DNA of 64,000 nucleotides, taken from Terriglobales bacterium. GTDB taxonomy: Bacteria > Acidobacteriota > Terriglobia > Terriglobales > Acidobacteriaceae. Numbering within the stretch: the first letter of the stretch is position 1; every line of letters begins with the position of its first letter. A program made the translations under genes and the position numbers. Shown piece after piece: positions 50,348 through 60,086 of the stretch. The stretch lies in contig JAICSO010000001.1 of assembly GCA_025936825.1 (NCBI GenBank), positions 372,001 to 436,000 of the forward strand. The letters run 5' to 3'. The notes beneath the pieces were generated by a model that did no database searches, was not told where the DNA came from, and saw only the letters and a list, made by a program, of their open reading frames with translations.

Positions 50348-53314
50348 CTACCGTTCTACCTTGCGGAGCACAACTGGAATCGTTTTGGGTATTTCGAAAC
50401 TACCGATAGAGGGATCTGAGCCGTTCGGAGCTGGACCAATATCGGGCGCGTCGGCTGCTTTCTGCGGAGGTTTTGGAATCTCCCAGCCGAGATTCACGGA
50501 ACGCTCCAGTTCGATTCGGTCCCCCTTAATTGCGCCGCTGAACGTATTACCGCCCGCCTTGAAAGTGATTGCGCCGGCCTCGACTTTCCCATTGACGATA
50601 GGTGCAGGCGCGTCGCTTCCCCCGGTGAAACTCATGCCGGTGCCTTCGACCGCGCCCGTCAGATTGCTGCCTTCCTGCTTGAATGAGTAGATTGAATCGC
50701 CGGATCCGAGAAACCACAGCTTCGACGCTCCATCCGAAACTGGCCGCCACAACCCGGTGATGCCTTCGCCTTTCGGGACTTCGCGTTCCCAGGTCGCGAC
50801 TTGCGGACGCAACGTTGCCGCCTTCGCTGCCATGGTGACAGTAGCGGGCGCCAGTCCCGGTGCGCTCGCCTCCACTGTAATCTCTCCACCCTTCTTCGTA
50901 GACTGCACCAATGCCACGCAATATCCGCAGAACGCTTTCCGCGAAGTTCCCTTATCCGGCGCCTGGTCTGTAGGGTCGCCATTCCCCACTCCGATTAGCT
51001 TCCCATTTCCCGATACCTTAAAGGTCACTTCGTTATCGGTGATCGGGATGACCCGGCCTTGCGCGTCGTGCACCTCTACCGCGAAAATCGCCACATCCTC
51101 GCCATCTGCCGAAATGTCGTGGCGATCTGCGGACATGACCAGCTTGGCCGCGGGCCCAGTGGTCTCGCGCTTCGTCGTCATCACCACCTTGCCGCCTTTA
51201 TAGCCGCGAGCTTCGATGGTGCCCGGCGCGTACTTCACAACCCAGGCCACGTGCGAGTCTTTGGCTACGTCTTTTGTCCCCAGGCTCTGACCGTTGTGAA
51301 GCAGTTCGACTCTTTCGAGGTTGGAATACACCCACACCGCGATTCGCTTGCTCTCCATGCCCGCCCAATTCCAATGCGGAAACAAATGAAGCACCGGCTC
51401 GTTCGTCCACCAGGCTTTGTAGTAGTAAAAGGAGTCTTTGGGAAAACCGCAGGTGTCGATGATCCCGTACTGCGAACTGATGTTCGGCCAACCATTGGGC
51501 GAGGGCTCGCCGCGGTAATCAAAGCCAGTCCACACGAACCCGCCTGAAAGCCACGGTCGCGCATTGCAGAATTTCCACCAGCCCTCCGCAGACGCTCGGC
51601 CCGTCGTCGTATAGGGATCGTAAGAGGCAACGTATCCCTTCGAAGGATCTGTAACGTAGATCCCACGAGTGCCGACGGCGCTGACAGTCTCTGTCCCCAT
51701 CACCGGCTTATCCGGATTTTTCTTGTGGAACTCCTCCGCCTGCGGATCCATGTAGTTGTAACCTGCAACGTCACACACGGCCAGACCACCCGCCGTACCA
51801 ATTGCTCCGGTCGGTGCAATCGATACCGGTCGCGACCCGTCAAGCTCATTGGCGAGCGCCTTCATCGCGGTGAGGATCGCTAGTCCTTTATCTGTATTCG
51901 CTTGTCCTTCTTCGTTTCCCATCGACCACATGAACACACTGGGCCGGTTGCGATCGCGCCGCACCAAGTCAGCAAACTGGTTCATGCCTTCAGGATTCGA
52001 CGACATCATGCGCGTCTCATCGAACACCAGCATGCCTAGCTCGTCGCAGGCATCGAGAAGTTCCGGTGTCGGTGGATTGTGCGATGTTCGCAACGAATTA
52101 CAGCCCATCTCCTGCAGCTTTCGGACGCGGTAGTACTGGACAGCGTCCGGTAGGGCCGCACCAATTCCCGCGTGGTCCTGGTGATTGCACGTCCCCTTCA
52201 GCTTCACGACTTTATCGTTCAGAAGGAATCCTCGATTGGCATCAAAGGCGACGCTGCGGATGCCGAAACGCGTCTGGTACCGATCAGCCACCCCGTTTTC
52301 CGTCTGCAATTCGGTCACGAGCCGATATAGATGTCGCTCCTCCAAAGACCACAGCAGGGGATTACTAATGTTGATCTTTTGTGCGAACGTTTCTTTCTCT
52401 CCGTTGCCAATCGACTGCGGAGCACTCGTTGCGTTTCCAACTGGCTCACCAGACGGACTCAACACCGTCGAAATCACGCGCACCTTCTGCGCTGCTTTGT
52501 CATGATTGTTCACCTCGGTGGAGATGGAGAGGATGGCCACTCCGTTCTTAACATCTGATTTAATGAACGTCCCCCACTGCGGCACGTGAACTGGGTTGGT
52601 CTTCACCAGCCAGACGTGCCGGTAAATGCCGGCGCCTTCGTAGAACCAGCCATCGCTCGAAGTCGCGTCCACACGCACCAGCAGCACGTTCCGGCCGCCC
52701 ACGTTCGCGAAGTCAGTGAGATCGAAGCTGAAGGGATCGTATCCCCCGCTGTGTTGACCCATGTAGAAGTTGTTGAACACCACCATGCTTTCGCGATAAG
52801 CGCCGTCAAACTCAACAGTGATTCGTTTGCCTTTGTCTTCGGCGGGAATCTCGAATACGCGGCGGTACCAGCCCACGCTGGTGGCAGGATACGTTTTGCC
52901 GATGGGATAAAAACCTTTCGCCATCAGAGCAGGATCGTTGTGAAAGGGCAGTTCGATCGCCCAATCATGCGGAAGATCCAATGTGCGCCATTCGCTATCG
53001 TCGAATGCAACGCCTCCCGCGGGAACGAAGTTGCCCGTCTTCTGAAAATTGCCGGTGAAGCCAAAGTCTTTGGCGGGATCGGTCGCATGACCTAAATGAA
53101 ATCGCCAGTCGAAATCGAGCAGCAGACGCTCTCTGCCGGCTTTCTTCATGGCCTCATCATTTGCCGTTTGAATGAGAGGCTCAAATGAAGATTCGCCTGT
53201 TTCTGAGTGAACATCAATCGCGCTGGCAAGCGGCCCCATGCCATGCACTGCAGCCACTGCCGCAGGGCCAATTACGCCAGCCTTCAAAATGTCTCGCCGT
53301 GAAAAAGTGCTCAT
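50348..53314 (-). CDS. Exported glycoside hydrolase family 2 (beta-galactosidase-like)
   Basis: 988 residues with a Tat-like signal (SRRDILKAGVIGPAAVAAVHG). The GH2 layout is complete: sugar-binding jelly roll (about 60-235), Ig-like domain, TIM barrel with KLKGTCNHQDHAGIG, NSLRTSHNPPTPELLD, acid/base SMGNEEGQ (E468) and nucleophile VMGTETVSAVG (E542), a further Ig-like domain (MVMT/VEVHDAQGRVIPIT region) and a C-terminal lipocalin-like beta segment (GSNLTGAVEGTGMSFTGG). It should remove beta-linked galactose or glucuronic acid from oligosaccharides outside the cytoplasm. It lies after rhaT in the rhamnose operon direction (134-base gap), suggesting a rhamnose-galactose or rhamnose-uronic-acid substrate. 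Confidence 0.88.
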   Translation of the reverse strand: MSTFSRRDILKAGVIGPAAVAAVHGMGPLASAIDVHSETGESSFEPLIQTANDEAMKKAGRERLLLDFDWRFHLGHATDPAKDFGFTGNFQKTGNFVPAGGVAFDDSEWRTLDLPHDWAIELPFHNDPALMAKGFYPIGKTYPATSVGWYRRVFEIPAEDKGKRITVEFDGAYRESMVVFNNFYMGQHSGGYDPFSFDLTDFANVGGRNVLLVRVDATSSDGWFYEGAGIYRHVWLVKTNPVHVPQWGTFIKSDVKNGVAILSISTEVNNHDKAAQKVRVISTVLSPSGEPVGNATSAPQSIGNGEKETFAQKINISNPLLWSLEERHLYRLVTELQTENGVADRYQTRFGIRSVAFDANRGFLLNDKVVKLKGTCNHQDHAGIGAALPDAVQYYRVRKLQEMGCNSLRTSHNPPTPELLDACDELGMLVFDETRMMSSNPEGMNQFADLVRRDRNRPSVFMWSMGNEEGQANTDKGLAILTAMKALANELDGSRPVSIAPTGAIGTAGGLAVCDVAGYNYMDPQAEEFHKKNPDKPVMGTETVSAVGTRGIYVTDPSKGYVASYDPYTTTGRASAEGWWKFCNARPWLSGGFVWTGFDYRGEPSPNGWPNISSQYGIIDTCGFPKDSFYYYKAWWTNEPVLHLFPHWNWAGMESKRIAVWVYSNLERVELLHNGQSLGTKDVAKDSHVAWVVKYAPGTIEARGYKGGKVVMTTKRETTGPAAKLVMSADRHDISADGEDVAIFAVEVHDAQGRVIPITDNEVTFKVSGNGKLIGVGNGDPTDQAPDKGTSRKAFCGYCVALVQSTKKGGEITVEASAPGLAPATVTMAAKAATLRPQVATWEREVPKGEGITGLWRPVSDGASKLWFLGSGDSIYSFKQEGSNLTGAVEGTGMSFTGGSDAPAPIVNGKVEAGAITFKAGGNTFSGAIKGDRIELERSVNLGWEIPKPPQKAADAPDIGPAPNGSDPSIGSFEIPKTIPVVLRKVER

Positions 53315-53448
53315 TGGTTCTCCGCATGACAGCCAAGCGTTGGCTCATCAAAGGTAAAGTTATACGCCGCCACGGAGTCGCGGGGAAGAGAATCTAGCGG
53401 ACAAGACGTTTCGTTGCCGGCAGCCAAAATGCGAACAGCCCATCTTGA

Positions 53449-54660
53449 TTACGATCCCGAGTGCAGCCCGAGATAGTTGCCGTAGCCAACGATTACCGTT
53501 GAGGCCACGAGTAAGAACAGAGCCAGCGTCAACAGCAGGCCGGCGCGCGCGCCTGCGCCTTTCCATTCCTTGAAGCCAATGCCCCAGAGGCTGCTGAAGA
53601 TGATGATGCTGGCCATGTGAAGCGTCCAACTGGAGAATTTGTAGAGACCCATTTGGCTCTCGCCCATGGTGTAGAAGAAGAATTGGAAATACCAGGTGGT
53701 GCCTGCCAGAGCGCAGAGGAGGTAGTTGCGCAGCATCGGCGCGCGGACTTCCGCGGGGGTAGCGGCAACTTTTTCCATAACCACGGAAGCGGTCAGGGTT
53801 TGGCTACGCGAGCCCATGTGCTCGACGACCTCTCGGCTGGGGGCGTCGACGGCGGTTTCGATAATTGCCTCATCTTTATGTCCGTTGGGACGAATCCGCG
53901 AGTTGAAGAATTGATAGCCGGTGCGATTACGCGAAAGAAGAATAAGGCACCAGATAAAGTTCGTGAGAAAGCCGCCGATGAGCACGATTACCAACACTGG
54001 CAATCCTTGCCAGAGAGTTGCGGTCCCGTGCTGCAGGGTGAGGGCTTTGATCGGATCGCCGGCAGCCAGGCCATAAGCAAAGCACGCGCTCATCACGCCT
54101 GAAAGGACTGCGACTGCGATGCCCTTGCGCAGATCATATTCCTCGATCGCTGCCCTCTGTTGCTCAGGGGTCATGACACGTTCTTTGGAAATCCCCGCAA
54201 ACCCCGCGGCGGTTATGCCAACCAGGCATACAAATACGCCAAAAAGAATCACGCGGCCGGATGTTGTTCCCAACACTTGCGTCATGAACTCGCCGCGGAA
54301 GATCGGCGGCATGAGCGTGCCAAACGCTGCGCAGAGCCCTAGCACAACTGCCATCCCCAGCGATAAACCGAGATAGCGCATGGTCAGGCCGAAGGTGAGG
54401 CCACCAACTCCCCAGAGCAATCCGAAGAAGAAAGCCCAGAAGAGAGCGGAAGCGGGCGCCTGATGCAGAACGGCAAGGAGGTCTTTGGTGAGGAATCCAG
54501 CGAGAATCCAGGGCGCGATAATCCAACTGAAGAAGCCGCCAGCCAGCCAGTACGTCTCCCAGGCCCAGCGCCTCACACCTTTGTACGGCACATAGAAGCT
54601 GCCGGACGCAAGGCCGCCCAGCCAGTGATAGACAACTCCGACTAACGGGTTTGCGGCCAT
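53449..54660 (-). CDS. rhaT: L-rhamnose/proton symporter
   Basis: 403 residues, about ten membrane helices in RhaT/drug-metabolite-transporter style: PLVGVVYHWLGGLASGSFYVPYKGVRRWAWETYWLAGGFFSW at the N-terminus (RhaT-typical), LLWGVGGLTFGLTMRYLGLSLGMAVVLGLCAAFGTLMPP, NFIWCLILLSRN, and a final pair of helices with SSLWGIGFKEWKGA. It imports L-rhamnose with H+. It belongs to the rha operon: 13 bases from rhaM, with the isomerase, kinase and aldolase genes upstream. Confidence 0.94.
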   Translation of the reverse strand: MAANPLVGVVYHWLGGLASGSFYVPYKGVRRWAWETYWLAGGFFSWIIAPWILAGFLTKDLLAVLHQAPASALFWAFFFGLLWGVGGLTFGLTMRYLGLSLGMAVVLGLCAAFGTLMPPIFRGEFMTQVLGTTSGRVILFGVFVCLVGITAAGFAGISKERVMTPEQQRAAIEEYDLRKGIAVAVLSGVMSACFAYGLAAGDPIKALTLQHGTATLWQGLPVLVIVLIGGFLTNFIWCLILLSRNRTGYQFFNSRIRPNGHKDEAIIETAVDAPSREVVEHMGSRSQTLTASVVMEKVAATPAEVRAPMLRNYLLCALAGTTWYFQFFFYTMGESQMGLYKFSSWTLHMASIIIFSSLWGIGFKEWKGAGARAGLLLTLALFLLVASTVIVGYGNYLGLHSGS

Positions 54661-54673
54661 GTGTGCCTCTTAG

Positions 54674-54991
54674 TCATAAGTGAAACACTTCTTCCAGCGG
54701 TTGCATTGCGCGATCAGGCGTCAAGCCTTCAGGCTGCACGAAAAAATCCTTCATCTCGCTTTGCCAGCGATCGTTCACCTCGCGCGCCGCCATGCCCGTA
54801 CGTGCGTGCTCGAAGTCTTCGGTTTCGAGATATCCCACCAGCATTCCGTCCTCCCGAAGGAACAGCGAGTAATTGTTCCATCCGGTTTCGCGCAGTGCAT
54901 TCAGCATTTCCGGCCAGACGGTGCGATGGCGCCGCTTGTACTCGTCCAACCGATCAGGTTTTACCTGCAGCACAAAGCAGATTCGTTTCAT
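54674..54991 (-). CDS. rhaM: L-rhamnose mutarotase
   Basis: 105 residues from ATG 54991, the normal RhaM length: MKRICFVLQVKPDRLDEYKRRHRTVWPEML with active-site tyrosine and histidine, NYSLFLREDGMLVGYLETEDFEHA, and the W-Q region ending EEVFHL. It interconverts alpha and beta L-rhamnopyranose so the isomerase sees its preferred anomer. The frame extends further upstream to 55096, but that overlaps the SDR part of rhaEW and is not mutarotase-like. The start is 2 bases after the rhaEW stop. Confidence 0.92.
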   Translation of the reverse strand: MKRICFVLQVKPDRLDEYKRRHRTVWPEMLNALRETGWNNYSLFLREDGMLVGYLETEDFEHARTGMAAREVNDRWQSEMKDFFVQPEGLTPDRAMQPLEEVFHL

Positions 54992-54993
54992 GG

Positions 54994-57210
54994 TCACCGC
55001 AGGAACGCCTCCGTTAAGCCACCATCGACAGGAATGATGTGGCCTGTCGTTTTCGCACTCTGCTCGCTGAGAAGCCACACTATCGCGTTGGCGCAATCCT
55101 GCGGAAGAATTGGCCGCTTCGTGAGCGTGCGCTGCGCATAAAAATCGGCCAATTTGGAGCGCAGAGCCTCCGTATCCTCGTCAGGCGAGTAGGAGATCTT
55201 GTACTTGTCGAGCGACTGCATCACGCGATCGCGGGGGAACATGGTCGAACCCGCGACCACCGTGGCCGGCGCAATCCCGTTCACGCGAACCAGAGGGCCG
55301 AGCTTGATCGACAACTCCCGCACAAGGTGGTTCAGCGCAGCTTTACTGGTGTCGTAGGCCTCGCTGCCCTTCTTCGGAACAACTGCATTCGCGGAACCTG
55401 TCAGCACCATAGCGCCGGAAAGCTTTTGGTCTCTGAATACCCACTCGGTTTCGCGGGCAAGCATGTAGTTTCCGGTCACGTTCAGTAGGAACGTGTTCGC
55501 CCACTGCGCTTCACTCAGTTCGCCATTTGCGGCCGGCACTGAGTAAATGGCGGCGGTGTTCACGACGCAATCAATTCCACCGAAGTGGGATATCGTAAAC
55601 TCTGCAGCTTCGGCGAGGCTGCCGGATTTGCTGAGGTCCGCCTTGACGTGAGCCACCTGATCTTTCGACGAAAGAGCGCCTGCGTCTTTTGCTGCGGCCT
55701 CGGCTCCGGTTGCGTCGTAATCGGCAACGACAATGTGAGCGCCTTTCTTCGCAAGCAACAGCGCGACTTCCCGTCCGATCCCGCTCGCCCCGCCAACCAC
55801 TAAAACAATCTTCCGGCTGAACTCGGCCTCCGCTGGCATGCGCTGCAGTTTCGCTTCTTCCAGCGCCCAGTACTCGATTCGAAATGCTTCCGAGCGAGGA
55901 AGCGCGACGTAGTTGTGGAACTGTGTGAACTGCTTCGATTGCTGTGGAGTTCGCGCTTGCGGCAACGGGTCGGGTGCGCCGCCGTCCTCCAGGGCGTTCG
56001 CTCCAGCCATCACGTGAATTGCATTGATGAAGAACTCAGTCGTGATGCGCGCTTCCTTCTTATTCTTTCCGAACCCGAAAAGGCCGAGACCGGGAATCAG
56101 CACAACGGAAGGATTGGTGTCGCGGAGCTTGGGCGAATCCTTGGCAGCAAAGGAGTCGTAATATTTCTTGTAATCAATCCGATATTGCCCAACCTGCTCC
56201 TGAATTCGCGTTTTCAGGACTGCGGCATCTTCATTTTGCGGGTCCCACGGGATAAACATCGGACAGACCCGCGTGCGCAGGAAGTGGTCAGGGCAGCTTG
56301 TGCCCAGTGCGCTCAATTCGCCCGCCCATTTTGAGTTGGCGAACGTGAGTGCATCTTCATGATCAGTGAAGTGAGCGATCACGCGGCGGTTCGAAGAGAC
56401 TACGCCGCGAAGGGCCGGGAGGATTTTGGTAGCGATCTGTGCGCGATCTGCTGCCGCGGAACACGCAACTCCGCCAAACAGGGAACCTTTTTTCTTCTGA
56501 TGTTCCCCGACAAATTCGCCCATCTGATCGATGGTGCGAACGCTGTTGAGATAACATTCGCGCTGCGTGTTGCCCCAAGTGAACAGGCCGTGACCGCCAA
56601 GGATAAGGCCCTCAGCGCCAGGGTTCTCCGCAACCGCCCGCTCGAGCTGCATGGCAAGCTCGAATCCAGGCCGCTGCCACGGCAGCCAGACAATCTTGCG
56701 ATCAAACTGACGATTGAATTCCTCCAGCTTCTTCTTGCCGTTGGCGCTGGCCGCAAGCGCGATGGCCCAGTCGGGATGCAGGTGATCGACATGCTCGAAA
56801 GGCAGAAAGGCGTGCAACGGCGTATCGATCGATGCGGCCACCTTGTTTTCGCCGAACGCGGAGAGCGGATAGTAGCGCACCATCTCGTCTTCGTGCTGTT
56901 CGCCGCGATAAAGGGTTTTCAGTTGGTACAGCCGCTGCAAATAAAGGATGGCGAAGCCGGACTCGCTGATCGAGCCGATGTCTCCGCCGCTACCTTTCAC
57001 GGCGAGAACGCGCACGGGATCGCCGGAGAATGGATCAGGCAGTTCGAATTTCGAGCTGGTGTTTCCGCCGCCAAAATTGGTGATGCGCAGGTCCGCGCCC
57101 AGCAGGTTCGAACGGTAGCGCAACAGCGCAAGCTGATTACCGTCAAGACTACGCGCGTGTTGTTCATCCCAGAGATCTTTGAGTTGGATGAGTTCTGCAA
57201 TTTCAGGCAT
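54994..57210 (-). CDS. rhaEW: Bifunctional rhamnulose-1-phosphate aldolase / lactaldehyde dehydrogenase (SDR)
   Basis: 738 residues from ATG 57210 (AGGA upstream; overlaps the rhaB stop by 8 bases). Residues about 1-420 form a class II aldolase/adducin domain with DTPLHAFLPFEHVDHLHPDWAIAL (zinc histidines) and GLILGGHGLFTWGN. Residues about 445-738 are a short-chain dehydrogenase: VVGGASGIGREVALLLA, NTAAIYS and the Y-x3-K of YDTSKAALNHL. The fusion would split L-rhamnulose-1-phosphate to DHAP and L-lactaldehyde and then oxidise L-lactaldehyde to lactate. This is the RhaEW organisation predicted in several soil and thermophilic bacteria in place of RhaD. Confidence 0.9.
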   Translation of the reverse strand: MPEIAELIQLKDLWDEQHARSLDGNQLALLRYRSNLLGADLRITNFGGGNTSSKFELPDPFSGDPVRVLAVKGSGGDIGSISESGFAILYLQRLYQLKTLYRGEQHEDEMVRYYPLSAFGENKVAASIDTPLHAFLPFEHVDHLHPDWAIALAASANGKKKLEEFNRQFDRKIVWLPWQRPGFELAMQLERAVAENPGAEGLILGGHGLFTWGNTQRECYLNSVRTIDQMGEFVGEHQKKKGSLFGGVACSAAADRAQIATKILPALRGVVSSNRRVIAHFTDHEDALTFANSKWAGELSALGTSCPDHFLRTRVCPMFIPWDPQNEDAAVLKTRIQEQVGQYRIDYKKYYDSFAAKDSPKLRDTNPSVVLIPGLGLFGFGKNKKEARITTEFFINAIHVMAGANALEDGGAPDPLPQARTPQQSKQFTQFHNYVALPRSEAFRIEYWALEEAKLQRMPAEAEFSRKIVLVVGGASGIGREVALLLAKKGAHIVVADYDATGAEAAAKDAGALSSKDQVAHVKADLSKSGSLAEAAEFTISHFGGIDCVVNTAAIYSVPAANGELSEAQWANTFLLNVTGNYMLARETEWVFRDQKLSGAMVLTGSANAVVPKKGSEAYDTSKAALNHLVRELSIKLGPLVRVNGIAPATVVAGSTMFPRDRVMQSLDKYKISYSPDEDTEALRSKLADFYAQRTLTKRPILPQDCANAIVWLLSEQSAKTTGHIIPVDGGLTEAFLR

Positions 57211-58681
57211 AAACCATTCCTGTGTAGTGTTGGAAGCGTTCCATCTGCGAATGCCAGCAGTCACTTTCGCGAGGCTCGAACACCTCGGTCGGGAACGACC
57301 GATCGATCATAGCGCGGGCATCCGCGAGCGAACTGGCCTCGCCGGTGGCGAGCATCTGCATCGCTAGATTTCCGAGGGCGGTAGCCTCGCTCGGACCGGC
57401 AATGACTCTGCGCGCGGTTGCGTCTGCGGTGAACTGATTCAGTAGACGGTTTTTTGATCCGCCACCGATGATGCGAATCGCCGTAATCGGTTGTTGTGTC
57501 AGTTGCTCAATTTCCCCGATCACTGCTGCGTATTTCAACGCCAAGCTTTCCAGGATCGCCCTCGCATACGCTCCCGGGCTTGAGGGCTTGGGTTGCTGGG
57601 TCTTCGTGCAAAAACTGTCGATCGCTTCCGGCATACGCGCGGGATGCAGGAACGATTCGTCATTCGGATCGACAAGGTGCTTGAACGCTGGTTCGCGCAC
57701 CGCTAGATCCATCAGTTCCGTGTAACTGTAGTCACGGCCTTTTGCCGACCAGCACTGCCGACAGCACTGCAGCATCCACAGGCCCATTACATTTTTGAGC
57801 AGTCGAGTCGTCGCGCAAACCCCTCCTTCATTCGTGAAGTTGAGGCGCAGGCTCTCAGAATTGATCACTGGTCCGTCGAGTTCCGTGCCGACTAATGACC
57901 ACGTGCCGGAACTCAGGAAAGCAGTACCATCGCGCGCCGTAACCGCCGCCACGGCTGAAGCGGTATCGTGGGCACCGGGCGCGATCACAGGCGTTCCGGC
58001 AAGGGCAGTGCCGGAAGCTGCTCCTGAGGATAGTGCTCCCACCACGCTCCCCGGCTCCACAATTTCCGCCGGCAAGTCCGATGGCAGATCAAGTTTTTGG
58101 AACAGCATCTTTGACCAGGTGCGGGAACACGCGTTCACCATCTGCGTAGTGGTGGCGTTGGTGAATTCGCAGCGTGCATTGCCGGTCATCCAGTAGTGGA
58201 AGAGGTCCGGCATGGTGAGCAGCGTGCGAGCAGCTTTCAGCAGGTGATGCGTCTCGCGTTCGGCGCACAACTGATACAGCGTGTTGATCGGCATGAACTG
58301 AATGCCGGTTTCGCGGTAGATATCGTCCTTGGAAACGGTTTGAAAAACCTGCTCCATCATGCCGTCGGTACGTTTGTCGCGATAATGGAACGGGTTCTGC
58401 AGAAGCTCGCCGCGTTCGCCTAACAATGCATAATCGACGCCCCAGGTGTCGACCCCAATCCCGCCCAGCCGAACCTGCTCAATCCTGGACAGAGCTTTGC
58501 GGATTTCCAGCCAAAGCCGCGGTGCATCCCAATGCAGCGATCCACCATATTCGACCGGTTCATTGGGAAAACGATGCACCTCCTCCGTGGTGATTACCCC
58601 CGCATAAACGCGACCGAGAACGGCGCGGCCGCTTTCTGCGCCGAGGTCGAATGCAAGGTAAGCCTTGGGTACGTCAGGCAT
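57203..58681 (-). CDS. rhaB: Rhamnulokinase
   Basis: 492-residue FGGY carbohydrate kinase phosphorylating L-rhamnulose at position 1. N-terminal phosphate-binding AYLAFDLGAESGRAVLGRV, sugar site FGVDTWGVDYALLGERGELLQNPFHYRDKRTDGMMEQV, conserved GAHDTASAVAAV, and C-terminal IRIIGGGSKNRLLNQFTADATARRVIAGPSEATALGN. It overlaps the rhaI stop by 8 bases and the rhaEW start by 8 bases, so three genes are translationally coupled in the rha operon. Confidence 0.94.
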   Translation of the reverse strand: MPDVPKAYLAFDLGAESGRAVLGRVYAGVITTEEVHRFPNEPVEYGGSLHWDAPRLWLEIRKALSRIEQVRLGGIGVDTWGVDYALLGERGELLQNPFHYRDKRTDGMMEQVFQTVSKDDIYRETGIQFMPINTLYQLCAERETHHLLKAARTLLTMPDLFHYWMTGNARCEFTNATTTQMVNACSRTWSKMLFQKLDLPSDLPAEIVEPGSVVGALSSGAASGTALAGTPVIAPGAHDTASAVAAVTARDGTAFLSSGTWSLVGTELDGPVINSESLRLNFTNEGGVCATTRLLKNVMGLWMLQCCRQCWSAKGRDYSYTELMDLAVREPAFKHLVDPNDESFLHPARMPEAIDSFCTKTQQPKPSSPGAYARAILESLALKYAAVIGEIEQLTQQPITAIRIIGGGSKNRLLNQFTADATARRVIAGPSEATALGNLAMQMLATGEASSLADARAMIDRSFPTEVFEPRESDCWHSQMERFQHYTGMVYA

Positions 58682-59864
58682 AGGACGACACGCTCTGCGA
58701 GTTGCGTGCGGCGCGCTCTTTCGTGATGCGCTCCATGTAGCCGCTTCCCACGAAAGCTTTCAGCGGATCGCGAGGTAATCCTTTGGAATCGCGCCAGTCC
58801 TGAATAGCGGGCCGCACATCCGTATTGAATGCATCCTGAAGCAGGGATTCGGCGGTGATCAGATCGCATTCCTTTTGCGCCGACGCCAGCGCAGCATGGT
58901 CTACCAAGGCTGCCTTGGCAAAGAAGATTTGTGCCATCACCACGGTCTGGATAGCTTCCTCAATCTTGCCCTTGAGGTTATGGCTCTGATCGATCATGTA
59001 CGCGATATCGGCCTTTTCCCCCGTCTCCCATTCGTAGAAGCAAATCTCGTGGAAGATACGGAACACCTGGTACGGATCGATGGAGCCGATGGTGAGATCG
59101 TCGTCGGCGTAGCGCCGATCGTTGAAATGAAAACCGCCGAGCATCCGCTCAGAAAGCAGCCACGCCACGATCTGTTCGATGTTCTGCGCCTGATAATGAT
59201 GGCCGGTATCAACTAGTACCTTGGCTTGTGGTCCTGCCGACCGAGAAAGATGTAATGACATGCCCCAGTCGGCGATGTCGGTGTGATAGAAGGCAGGCTC
59301 GAATGGTTTGTATTCAACCAGCAATCTCTGATCGGAGGACAGTTCGCGATGCGCTTCGGCCAGCGCTTCCTCAAACCAGCGCTTGCGTTGGCGGATGTTG
59401 GCCGTGCCGGGATAGTTCGAGCCGTCGGCAAACCACATGGAAATATCGCGGCTGTTGAGCTGCGATGCGATCTCGATGCTGTCTTTCGTGTGCTGCAACG
59501 CACGAACGCGAATCGCCGGATCAGGATTGCCGAAAGACCCGAATTTATAAATCTGGTCTTGAAACAGGTTGGGATTGATGGATCCGGGCTGAACTCCGTA
59601 TCGTGCGGCAAAGGCTGTAATCTTCTTCGCACTGGCCACGCCTTCTGGGCAATCCCACAAAACATGGAGCGCGATTGTCGGGCAAACGCCTGTATACCGA
59701 TGCACTTCGCCGGCATCGCTGAACTTCTCTTCCGTGGTTGCGGCGGCGGCTGGCTGCGTGAACTTACCGAAGCGGGTACCGGTATTGGCGAAACCCCACG
59801 AAGGAATTTCGACCCTGAACGTCTCTAACGCGCGAAAAATCTTGCCATCAATGGCTGAACTCAT
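58674..59864 (-). CDS. rhaI: L-rhamnose isomerase (RhaI type)
   Basis: 396 residues from ATG 59864 (GGGGA 6 bases upstream; the alternative ATG 59870 would have no spacing to it). A TIM-barrel sugar isomerase with GFANTGTRFGKF, VCPTIALHVLWDCPE, LLVEYKPFEPAFYHTDIADWG, VLVDTGHHYQ and LGGFHFNDRRYADDDLT, which supply the metal-binding Glu, Asp and His residues. It converts L-rhamnose to L-rhamnulose, cytosolic. First gene of the rha operon, divergent from the IclR-PBP regulator. Length and motifs favour the RhaI over the RhaA family. Confidence 0.92.
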   Translation of the reverse strand: MSSAIDGKIFRALETFRVEIPSWGFANTGTRFGKFTQPAAAATTEEKFSDAGEVHRYTGVCPTIALHVLWDCPEGVASAKKITAFAARYGVQPGSINPNLFQDQIYKFGSFGNPDPAIRVRALQHTKDSIEIASQLNSRDISMWFADGSNYPGTANIRQRKRWFEEALAEAHRELSSDQRLLVEYKPFEPAFYHTDIADWGMSLHLSRSAGPQAKVLVDTGHHYQAQNIEQIVAWLLSERMLGGFHFNDRRYADDDLTIGSIDPYQVFRIFHEICFYEWETGEKADIAYMIDQSHNLKGKIEEAIQTVVMAQIFFAKAALVDHAALASAQKECDLITAESLLQDAFNTDVRPAIQDWRDSKGLPRDPLKAFVGSGYMERITKERAARNSQSVSSYA

Positions 59865-59938
59865 GGTCATCCCCGGTATCGTGGGAGATTACACACATCC
59901 GGCAGTGCAGGTCACGAACTTTGTACAGCCCTGGATAT

Positions 59939-59955
59939 ATTTCGCACTTCGAAAT
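59939..59955. promoter_or_regulatory. Candidate operator between rhaI and its divergent regulator
   Basis: ATTTCG (59939-59944) and CGAAAT (59950-59955) are perfect inverted arms around CACTT, in the 216-base gap between two divergent genes. Each half would suit one subunit of a dimeric regulator. No confident -35/-10 pairs can be read here. Assignment to the adjacent regulator is inference from position. Confidence 0.45.
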
Positions 59956-60086
59956 AGCCGAGGCTGGGTAAACGAGTGCAAAAGCGACGTAAGGCTATGC
60001 CTTTTCATGCAAGAACGTCATTTTACACGGGAACGAATTTCGCTGAGCAGAACGTCCCCGCAGCTTCTCTGCTATAGTAAGCGGCC

